A stretch of 20,452 bases of DNA from Actinomycetota bacterium (GTDB lineage Bacteria; Actinomycetota; Thermoleophilia; Gaiellales; Gaiellaceae), in contig VAXT01000163.1 in assembly GCA_005883245.1 (NCBI GenBank), positions 1-20,452 on the forward strand, read 5' to 3'. Both the position numbers and the translations under genes were made by a program. Shown piece after piece: positions 14,889 through 20,452 of this stretch (the first letter of the stretch is position 1; each line of letters begins with the position of its first letter). The notes beneath the pieces are model-generated. The model was given only the letters and a program-made list of their open reading frames with translations. It did not search any database and was not told the DNA's origin.

Positions 14889-15130
14889 GCGTGCCGCCTT
14901 GAGCGGGGCGCGCGGGCCACTCGCACGTCACGACGATCCGGGCCGCCTCGCGGCGACCTCGGCCTGTGCGCCCTGGGCCGCGGAGGCCTCCGCGGGCCCG
15001 GCTCGCGCGGGACCGTGACCCTGGCTCCCTCGAGCGGTTTCGGCTCGGCCTTGACCGCCCAGTAGCAGACCCCGGCGAGGTAGAGGATCGGCAGCTTCAG
15101 GATCACCATCATGAAGAGCAGCTCGACCAC
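14885..15130 (-). CDS. Single-helix membrane protein with long basic tail
   Basis: An 81-residue protein: one N-terminal hydrophobic helix (about 3-27, LLFMMVILKLPILYLAGVCYWAVKAEP) and a Pro/Arg-rich cytoplasmic tail of about 50 residues. No function is known. The GTG start at 15130 has a TACACT box ending 6 bases upstream and no ribosome site, so it is probably leaderless. Its TGA overlaps the GTG of the following small membrane protein, making a two-gene operon. Read alone the tail looks like random GC-rich translation, but the overlap and the promoter support it. Confidence 0.7.
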   Translation of the reverse strand: MVELLFMMVILKLPILYLAGVCYWAVKAEPKPLEGARVTVPREPGPRRPPRPRAHRPRSPRGGPDRRDVRVARAPRSRRHA

Positions 15131-15136
15131 TCTGAG

Positions 15137-15142
15137 AGTGTA
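15137..15142 (-). promoter_or_regulatory. Candidate leaderless -10 box for the small membrane operon
   Basis: TACACT read on the minus strand, 6 bases before the GTG at 15130. It fits the TANNNT box-to-start spacing seen at the other leaderless candidates. Confidence 0.45.
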
Positions 15143-15163
15143 AGCGAGGGGCGCCGTCCACTG

Positions 15164-15787
15164 TCAACCTGCCCAGTAGAGCCGCCTGGCTCCGCTGTAG
15201 TCGGGGTTTCCGCGGTACGTCCTGGGCCAGGTTCCCGTGCCGCAGGCCTCGCACTTGGCCTCGATGATCCGATCCTCGTTGTAGGCCGTGTTCGCCCAGT
15301 AGATCATCCCGATGTGGTACGTGGAGGCGAACGCATCCATGTACACGGTGTTCGCCTTCGCCACGGTCGTGTTGGGCGCGCCGGTCCCGTACTTGAAGTC
15401 GGCAGCGGCGTACGGTCCGTGGACGTTCTGCATCCACGCGTGGTAGCGGAACCACGGGTCGCCCGTCTCCGCCCTTTCCCACCACGACTTGAACGTGAAG
15501 CCCGAGCAGTCGCCGCCCTCACCGAGCGTGTTCGGATCCTGGGGCGGATCGCCGGGCGAGTCGTCGACGTTGTTCCCGTTCCAGCAACCCCCGCCCCACT
15601 GGTAGCCCTCCGCAGCGGCGACGTACGCGTAGTCGCGGGCGTCCGCCCTGGTTACCGGGTCGTGGTTGTAGAACGTGTCGTTGCATCCCCACTGAAAGCG
15701 GGTGTGGTACGCGCCGGCCGGCGTCCCGATGACGAGCAGGCCGAGCACGAGACCCGCGAGCAGACCTGTCGCAAGACCCCTTCTCAT
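15164..15787 (-). CDS. Secreted NlpC/P60-like cysteine hydrolase
   Basis: A 207-residue exported protein. Residues 1-26 are a signal peptide (MRRGLATGLLAGLVLGLLV, cut near AGA). The mature part has the NlpC/P60 (papain-like peptidoglycan hydrolase) pattern: an early YAYVAAAEGYQWGGGC, the catalytic nucleophile C94 in GGDCSGFTFKSWW, and the catalytic H158 in STYHIGMIYWA. A third polar residue may be N165. Several extra Cys residues (C35, C68, C179, C182) may form disulfides. Peptidoglycan or another amide bond is the likely substrate. The ATG overlaps the stop of the upstream propeller gene by ATGA and has GGAGGG upstream, so the pair is translated together. Confidence 0.85.
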   Translation of the reverse strand: MRRGLATGLLAGLVLGLLVIGTPAGAYHTRFQWGCNDTFYNHDPVTRADARDYAYVAAAEGYQWGGGCWNGNNVDDSPGDPPQDPNTLGEGGDCSGFTFKSWWERAETGDPWFRYHAWMQNVHGPYAAADFKYGTGAPNTTVAKANTVYMDAFASTYHIGMIYWANTAYNEDRIIEAKCEACGTGTWPRTYRGNPDYSGARRLYWAG

Positions 15788-17133
15788 TTCGTCCCTCCGA
15801 TCTCGAACTTCGCGATCTCGATCCCCGACGGATCGGACCGCAGCTGATAGAGCGTGCTCCCATGGAGCCGGAACCGACTCAGCGACGCCGACTCGGCCCA
15901 CTCCGCCGGTTCGACGTCGAAGCTCTGCAGGAGCCCTTCCGGCCCCAGGCGAAGCACACGAAACTGGGCGTGCTTCTCGTTCCAGAGACGGACGACGACC
16001 ACCATGCCGTCGCCGTACGGCTCCGCGAGCTGCACCTCGCCGAAGCTCGACTCGCTCTGCAGCAGCCAGGCGCGCACGAGGCGATCGCCCCGAACGAGGG
16101 CGAGCCTCACCGCCCCAGGCGACGCGTGGACGACGACCCCAAACCCGCCATCGGCGCTCCGGGCGGGCTGCGCCGTGGCCAGCTGGCGCTCGGGGCCGAA
16201 CGGCGGTCGGCCGGCCCCAGTCGGGTGCCACATCTCCGACGGGTACGAATGGACGAGCGGACCGCTCGGGCCGACGCGGATCATGTCCGCGATCGGCTCG
16301 GCGAGCTGCGCGGCCGCGACCGGCGCCCCAGCAGCCGTGAAGGCGCGGACAAGCGGCTTCGCCGCCGAGTCGAGGACGAAGATCGTCCCGGCGCCGTCCA
16401 CGGCGAGATCGCCTTCGCCACCCGAGAACGGGATCGGCACATGGGCCGGCCGAGCTCCGCGGCGCAGCAGGACCAGCCTGCGGTTGACCTGGTCGAGCAG
16501 GACGACCGACCCGTCCGGAGCCACGTCGAACGCCGACGGTCCGATGCGCGACTGCTCACGAGCGCTGTCGAGGCCGATCGCGGTGTCGCCACGGCCCCAC
16601 GAGAGCGCACGCACGACCGACGAAGGTGCCCGCGTCCGCCCGAAGTGCGCAGAGCCGAGGTCGACCTTCGTCCAGTCCGCGAGCGACCAGACATGCTGGG
16701 GCGCCGCCGCGCCTGCCTCGGGCAGTGACGCCGTTTGACCCCGTCCGTTGTCCATCACCACGTAGTAGTCGAGCCCCGCTCGCGTCTCCCCCGCAGGAAC
16801 GACCGCGGAGAGAAGGCCGTCAGGCTCTCGCCGGAGCGGCAGCTTCGAAAACGCGGAGTGTCCGCCTGGACGGACGAAGACGGATCCCGACGGATTGCAG
16901 TGCGGTTCGTGCGCGTCCAATCGGGCCCCGCAGACGACATCGAACGACAGCTCGACCGGCTCGCCCGCGCGCGCGAGCAACACAGGTGTGTGCAAGATCT
17001 CACCGAACCCGGCGGCGCGAACGGCTACGCGCTCGGGACTGCTTGCCCCGACGACGTTCACGGTGAGCATCGTCGCCCCGACCACCGCTCCCAGGGCGAA
17101 CCCGGCGAGCGGCCATCTCCATTTCTTCTTCAT
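15784..17133 (-). CDS. Exported or membrane-anchored beta-propeller-like protein
   Basis: A 449-residue protein with a lysine start (MKKKWRWPLAG) and one hydrophobic segment (about 9-30) that could be a signal peptide or an anchor. Residues about 45-145 form an Ig-like or copper-domain-like strand module (PVELSFDVVCGARLDAHEPHC, SVFVRPGG). From about 180 on, repeated strands such as FDVAPDGSVVLLDQVNRRLVLL and DLAVDGAGTIFVLDSA are NHL-type propeller blades. I do not recognise a specific family. The stop is shared (ATGA) with the NlpC/P60-like gene, so it is probably a binding or regulatory partner of that hydrolase outside the membrane. GAGGAGG lies just before the ATG, with a short inverted repeat a few bases further up. 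Confidence 0.8.
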   Translation of the reverse strand: MKKKWRWPLAGFALGAVVGATMLTVNVVGASSPERVAVRAAGFGEILHTPVLLARAGEPVELSFDVVCGARLDAHEPHCNPSGSVFVRPGGHSAFSKLPLRREPDGLLSAVVPAGETRAGLDYYVVMDNGRGQTASLPEAGAAAPQHVWSLADWTKVDLGSAHFGRTRAPSSVVRALSWGRGDTAIGLDSAREQSRIGPSAFDVAPDGSVVLLDQVNRRLVLLRRGARPAHVPIPFSGGEGDLAVDGAGTIFVLDSAAKPLVRAFTAAGAPVAAAQLAEPIADMIRVGPSGPLVHSYPSEMWHPTGAGRPPFGPERQLATAQPARSADGGFGVVVHASPGAVRLALVRGDRLVRAWLLQSESSFGEVQLAEPYGDGMVVVVRLWNEKHAQFRVLRLGPEGLLQSFDVEPAEWAESASLSRFRLHGSTLYQLRSDPSGIEIAKFEIGGTK

Positions 17134-17145
17134 TCCGGCCTCCTC

Positions 17146-17163
17146 GTTGTCGGAGTTGACAAC
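17146..17163. promoter_or_regulatory. Inverted repeat beside a candidate -10 box, possible operator
   Basis: GTTGTC (17146-17151), six bases, then GACAAC (17158-17163) form a perfect 6-6-6 palindrome just upstream of the GAGGAGG ribosome site of the propeller / NlpC operon. On the minus strand TACGTT (17166-17161) is a candidate -10 box that overlaps it. A protein dimer could bind here and block transcription. Confidence 0.35.
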
Positions 17164-17228
17164 GTAGCGGCTGAGGAATCACGCGTCTGTCACACCTCTG
17201 TATCGAAAGGCGCGCCGCGCGAGCGGGC

Positions 17229-17858
17229 TCAGGCGGTCGCCGGCGCAACCGGCTGCGCCACGCCGATCATCGAGTCGCGCGTCACCAGCGCGGCCAGCTC
17301 CTGCTCGCTCAGCTCCTCAGTGCCCTCCGGCTTGCGCGGCAGCACGATGTACCGCACGTCGGCAGTGGAATCGAGCACGCGCAGCTCGACGTCTTCGTCG
17401 AGCTCGAGCCCGAATTCCGCGAGCACTCCATGTGGATCGGAGACCGCCCGTGAGCGATACGGGAGGCTCTTGTACCAATCCGGCGGCGGCCCTAGAAGCG
17501 CGCGCGGGTAACACGAGCAGAGCGTGCAGACGACCATGTGGTGCACCGTCTCCGTGTTCTCGACCGCGACCACGACCGGCGACGGCCCCGAATCGAGATC
17601 GAGCTCCTGCGCCGCCGCCCGTGCGTCGGCGAGCAGTCGTTCCTTGAACTCGGTATCGACCCACGCGCGTGCCACGAGACGCGCACCGTCGGCCGGCGAA
17701 CGCGAGACGAGCCGGTCGATGTTGCGCCGCACGTCCTCCCGCTGGACGACGGCCTTCTCGACCAGAAGCTCCTCGAGCGCCCGTGCACGTGCCGCGGCCG
17801 GCGGCTCGCCGTCGGCGGTGATCGGGTCGTGCGAGTGGTCGTGGTCGTGCTCGCTCAT
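17229..17858 (-). CDS. Nitrile hydratase alpha / thiocyanate hydrolase gamma-type subunit (cobalt type)
   Basis: A 209-residue catalytic subunit. The metal claw is VCTLCSCYPR with C111, C114 and C116; Thr between the first two Cys is the mark of the cobalt-type enzyme (Ser in iron types). Downstream GPPPDWYKSLPYRSRAVSDP, GVLAEFGLEL, and VTRDSMIGV near the end are all standard alpha-subunit blocks. The enzyme would hydrate nitriles to amides or hydrolyse thiocyanate. The N-terminus carries a His/Asp run (MSEHDHDHSHD) that could bind metal. The ATG overlaps the stop of the upstream small subunit by ATGA. It is the last gene of a three-gene operon; no activator or cobalt chaperone gene lies beside it. 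Confidence 0.93.
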   Translation of the reverse strand: MSEHDHDHSHDPITADGEPPAAARARALEELLVEKAVVQREDVRRNIDRLVSRSPADGARLVARAWVDTEFKERLLADARAAAQELDLDSGPSPVVVAVENTETVHHMVVCTLCSCYPRALLGPPPDWYKSLPYRSRAVSDPHGVLAEFGLELDEDVELRVLDSTADVRYIVLPRKPEGTEELSEQELAALVTRDSMIGVAQPVAPATA

Positions 17859-18133
17859 TCCGCCTCCAGCCAGTGCTCGAAGATGTCGACGAGAGTCGTG
17901 TCACCCGCGCCCCGGCGAGCCTCGAGCCAGAGCTCCTGCTGCGCGAAGCAGACCTGGTACAGAACCCGCTCGGGAAGCCCGTCGGCGCCGTACGCACGCG
18001 TCTCCGGATTCCGGAACCGGCCGTGGACGCGCTCGACACGACCGCTCTTGCCCTTGACGTAGCCCGGCGTGCGATGGTGTCCCTCGTGCGTCCGCGCCGC
18101 GACCCGCACGCGCTCGCCCGCACGAAACGTCAC
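17855..18133 (-). CDS. Split beta subunit, C-terminal (SH3-like) half of nitrile hydratase
   Basis: A 92-residue protein that corresponds to only the C-terminal domain of a normal nitrile hydratase beta subunit: FRAGERVRVAARTHEGHHRTPGYVKGKSGRVERVHGRF is the SH3-like barrel, and GDTTLVDIFEHWLE is the usual beta end. R21 (in HHRTPGY) aligns with the arginine that contacts the oxidised cysteines in known enzymes. The GTG start overlaps the stop of the preceding gene (GTGA), and its own stop overlaps the alpha gene (ATGA), so all three are translated as one set. It matches the role of the ScnA subunit of thiocyanate hydrolase or one of the two small subunits of toyocamycin nitrile hydratase. Confidence 0.9.
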   Translation of the reverse strand: MTFRAGERVRVAARTHEGHHRTPGYVKGKSGRVERVHGRFRNPETRAYGADGLPERVLYQVCFAQQELWLEARRGAGDTTLVDIFEHWLEAE

Positions 18134-18414
18134 GTGAGCCTCGCGTCGAGCTCGCCGGGGGCCAGGACGCCTTTCTCGACGAGGATCGTCTCGGCCGAGA
18201 AGAGCCAGCGCTCGTAATAGGACGCGCGCTCGTACTCGTCCGGCGGCATGCTCTCGATCCCGCGCCGCAGCTCGTCGACGTTCATCAATCCCTCGCTGCT
18301 GAGCGCGCTGACGAGCGCATCGGTCAACAGCTCCCAGTCTGCGAGCTCATGCTCGCTGCGATCGATCGGCATGTCCGTCGGCCACACGCCACGGTCGTGC
18401 ACCGCCCGCTCCAT
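18130..18414 (-). CDS. Split beta subunit, N-terminal half of nitrile hydratase
   Basis: A 94-residue helical protein equal to the N-terminal domain of a nitrile hydratase beta subunit: ELADWELLTDALVSALSS, MNVDELRRGIESMPPDEYERASYYERWLFSAETILVEKGVL. The R50 in VDELRR aligns with the arginine that contacts the metal-site cysteines. It lacks the MDGxHDxGG-type start of ordinary beta subunits (here DRGVWPTDMP). It is the first gene of the three-gene operon; in thiocyanate hydrolase the order scnB-scnA-scnC is the same. ATG start with a TACAAT box ending 6 bases upstream and no ribosome site, so the operon is probably transcribed as a leaderless mRNA. Confidence 0.88.
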   Translation of the reverse strand: MERAVHDRGVWPTDMPIDRSEHELADWELLTDALVSALSSEGLMNVDELRRGIESMPPDEYERASYYERWLFSAETILVEKGVLAPGELDARLT

Positions 18415-18420
18415 GCGGCA

Positions 18421-18426
18421 ATTGTA
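18421..18426 (-). promoter_or_regulatory. Candidate leaderless -10 box for the hydratase operon
   Basis: TACAAT on the minus strand, 6 bases before the ATG at 18414, is the best -10 match in the window. No ribosome site lies between. It sits in the 18-base gap behind the FN3-like gene. Confidence 0.5.
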
Positions 18427-18432
18427 CGGCGG

Positions 18433-19191
18433 TTACGAAACGCGCATCGAGAGCGAGCCGGCGGCGTAGCCCGGCTTCGTCGCGCTGAAGGTCAGCCGGC
18501 CCTTCTTCCGCGGGCGGAGCTTGAGAGTGACCTTTCCCGTCGACTTCGTGCGGCCGCTCTTCGCCTTGATGCCTGCACCGGTGACGCGCACCGTCGCGCC
18601 GGCGACGGCATGGTTCAGTGGATCCGAGACGGTGACCACGACCTTCGTCCACCGCTTCCGCCGAGCCTGACGGTTGACCGCGACCTTGAGCCTCTGGGCG
18701 ATGTCGATCCGCTGTGCCTGGCTGAAGTCGCCGACGTTGAAGGCTTTGTCCCGCGCAGCGACGCGCCAGTAGAGGGTCCCACCGGTCGCGTAGAACGGAT
18801 TCGTGAGCAGCGGCGCGTAGCTCGTGTTGTCCGTCGTCACGTCCTCGAGTGTCGTCGAGAAGTCGGGCCGCTGCGAGATTTGGACGCGGAAGTCCTTCGC
18901 CCCGAGCTTCCAGTTCCAGGAGAGGAGAACGTGGTTCCCGGAGAAGCTCGTCCTCGCTCCGCTCGGCTCGCTCAGCGTCCGCGTGAACGGCGCGTACGCA
19001 GACCACGGACCGGTGACGACGCCCGACGGCAGCTTCGGGAACTCGGCGCGAACCCGCCAGCGCCAGATCCCCGGCCCGAAGAGGTAGACGAATGAGGCCA
19101 ACGTCAGACGATTGCCGGGCCACTCCTGATGCTCGCCGCTCGGCCCGTCCAGCGCGAACGTGTACCCGGAGGCGGCGTCGGGAGCTTGCGC
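18433..19191 (-). pseudogene. Downstream fragment of the broken FN3-like secreted protein
   Basis: About 250 residues in a frame shifted relative to the upstream part. It starts in mid-domain at about SGYTFALDGPSGEHQEW and holds two more FN3-like repeats (IWRWRVRAEFP; TLYWRVAARDKAFNVGDFSQ). It ends in a basic Ig-like or carboxypeptidase-regulatory-like domain (about 80 residues: VAVNRQARRKRW, VSDPLNHAVAGATVRVTG, AAGSLSMRVS). The frame is open upstream to 19830, but there it reads as an Arg/Pro-rich shadow of the other fragment. No credible start or ribosome site lies at the junction, so this part is probably not made unless the upstream frame is restored. Confidence 0.75.
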
Positions 19192-20452
19192 TGGAACGTG
19201 CGGGCGGTCGACCACGTGAGCCCGATCAGGTTCTCGTCGTCGGCGCGCACCCGCCAGTAGAGGGTGGTGTCGGCGGGATGGACAGTGAACGGGGTGTACG
19301 AGGTCGAGGCGGTCGTGACGTCTTCGATCGGCGTAGCGAACGTCGGCTCCTGCGCGATCTGGAAGCGGTAGCGGCGCGCTCCCTGGACGGGCGTCCACCG
19401 GAAGACAGGTTGGTCGGTGAGCAGTGCTCCGTCCGCGGGCGACATCTGCGACGGCGGCAGCGACTGCTTCTGGAAGTTGGACGGAGCCGCCGACAGCGGA
19501 TCGCCCACGGCGCCGCTTCCGTTGAAGTTCGTCGCGGGCAGGACCGCCCAGTAGTAGAGCGTCGTCTCGTCCGAGTACGTGGTCGGCTTGACGAGGCTGC
19601 GCGGCGAGTACGCTGGGATCTGCGTGAACGCGTAGTCGACGATGTTGCTGAAGTTCGGGTCCTTCGCCACGATCACGAAGTAGCTCTGCTTGCCGGCGAG
19701 GGGCCACCAGGTGACTAGCGGCGTCAGGCGCGTCAGCGTGCCGCGGATGGGCAGGAGGTAGTCGTCGGCTCCCAGGTAACCGGGGTTGCACGGTGGGCTG
19801 CAGGGGTCGCCTGTCGGATAGCCGACCCACTGGAAGGCGGTGCCGGTGCCGTCGTCGAGGTACGTAAAGTCTCCATAGACGTCCTGGAGGCCGACGTCAC
19901 GCTCAGCCTTCGCCCGGACGCGCACGCAGTACCGCTTGTTCATGGCGAGAGCCGGCTGGTCGTAGGCGACACTCATCGCGTCGGGGTACGGCTTGATGTT
20001 GTTCCAGCCAGAGCCGAGGGGGGACCAGGACGGGACCGAGGTCGTGACCCGCCACCCCGTGGGGCTTCCCCAATCGCAGGTGCTCGCGTTGTACGGCGCG
20101 ACGTCCACGAGGTAGGCCGACGCGCCTGGAACCGAATCCCACTTGAGGATCGGCACGTCCGTCTGGTAGCCGGCGGTCCCGGGATCGAGGTCCGTGCCCG
20201 GGTCGTCCAGATGATCACGGACATGCAGGTTCTTGATGCTCGGCGCGGTCACGGGCGGCACCTTGTCGAAGGTCTTCACGAAGTCGGGCCCACGGTTCCA
20301 GACGCCGGCGTTCCCGGCCGCGTCGAGGGCACGCATGCGCCAGTAATAGGTGTTGTCGCGGAAGACCACGGTCGGCGCGAGCGACGTGGACGTCGTCAGC
20401 TGCGTGCAACAGACCTTCGAGCCGGGCGCGAAGTCGACCGAGGAGTTGACCT
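19104..20452 (-). CDS. FN3-like repeat protein, 5' incomplete and frameshifted near its end
   Basis: About 449 residues are visible; the frame is open to the window edge, so the true start and any signal peptide lie outside. It contains several FN3-like or Ig-like repeats, each with a W- or Y-rich strand such as TYYWRMRALDAAGN, TLYYWAVLPATN and TLYWRVRADDEN, separated by SYFVIVAKDPNFS and RYRFQIAQEPTFA strands. Such secreted repeat proteins are common on Thermoleophilia surfaces, and binding or adhesion is a guess. Near 19190 the family pattern stops and the frame runs 30 residues of low-complexity sequence to a TGA at 19106-19104, while the pattern resumes in the next frame. Confidence 0.8.
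   Translation of the reverse strand, partial: VNSSVDFAPGSKVCCTQLTTSTSLAPTVVFRDNTYYWRMRALDAAGNAGVWNRGPDFVKTFDKVPPVTAPSIKNLHVRDHLDDPGTDLDPGTAGYQTDVPILKWDSVPGASAYLVDVAPYNASTCDWGSPTGWRVTTSVPSWSPLGSGWNNIKPYPDAMSVAYDQPALAMNKRYCVRVRAKAERDVGLQDVYGDFTYLDDGTGTAFQWVGYPTGDPCSPPCNPGYLGADDYLLPIRGTLTRLTPLVTWWPLAGKQSYFVIVAKDPNFSNIVDYAFTQIPAYSPRSLVKPTTYSDETTLYYWAVLPATNFNGSGAVGDPLSAAPSNFQKQSLPPSQMSPADGALLTDQPVFRWTPVQGARRYRFQIAQEPTFATPIEDVTTASTSYTPFTVHPADTTLYWRVRADDENLIGLTWSTARTFQRKLPTPPPGTRSRWTGRAASIRSGPAIV

Noticed and set aside
19192..19830. Frame continuing upstream of the broken FN3 fragment
   Set aside because: Its sequence here is an Arg/Pro/His-rich shadow of the in-frame FN3-like repeats of the other fragment.

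Overview
The window is about 20 kb of very GC-rich bacterial chromosome from a Thermoleophilia-like actinobacterium (Gaiellales or Solirubrobacterales). This placement is inferred, not proven by a marker. It rests on the base composition, frequent GTG starts, 4-base start/stop overlaps, apparently leaderless genes with a TANNNT box 6-7 bases before the start codon, and secreted proteins ending in basic Ig-like or propeller-associated tails. No tRNA, rRNA, CRISPR array or intact insertion sequence was seen.

Left part (1-4202): a minus-strand group runs from an aldo/keto reductase through a COG4280-type membrane protein into a gene cut by the window edge. A 660-base divergent gap follows. It contains two strong palindromes and what looks like the remnant of an Ada-type Cys/Zn domain. 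After it come an NTF2-like protein, a VOC (glyoxalase-fold) protein, a GFA-family zinc protein and a two-CBS-domain protein.

Centre-left (3771-8083): the CBS gene opens a tightly packed plus-strand operon with a conserved protein of unknown function, an ornithine cyclodeaminase/mu-crystallin family enzyme and a threonine-dehydratase-like PLP enzyme. The last two form a plausible amino-acid or hydroxyamino-acid catabolic pair. A secreted six-blade TolB-like propeller protein follows.

Centre (8089-11682): small single-function genes. They are a SnoaL-like protein, a DUF2384-like (MbcA/ParS-like) protein, a cyclic-nucleotide-binding fold fused to an unknown domain, a DUF6328-like four-helix membrane protein, a BON-domain protein and two short unknown proteins.

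Right part (11679-20452): the 2-oxoglutarate dehydrogenase E1 subunit (sucA), a coupled pair of small membrane proteins, and a coupled secreted pair (propeller plus NlpC/P60-like hydrolase). Next is a three-gene cobalt-type nitrile hydratase / thiocyanate hydrolase family operon in which the usual beta subunit is split into two short genes. The window ends in a large secreted FN3-like repeat protein broken by a frame change near 19,190.

The most interesting items are the split three-subunit hydratase operon with its own leaderless promoter, the CBS/unknown/OCD/dehydratase operon with its conserved protein that lacks an ordinary start codon, the paired palindromes beside the Ada remnant, and the disrupted repeat protein.
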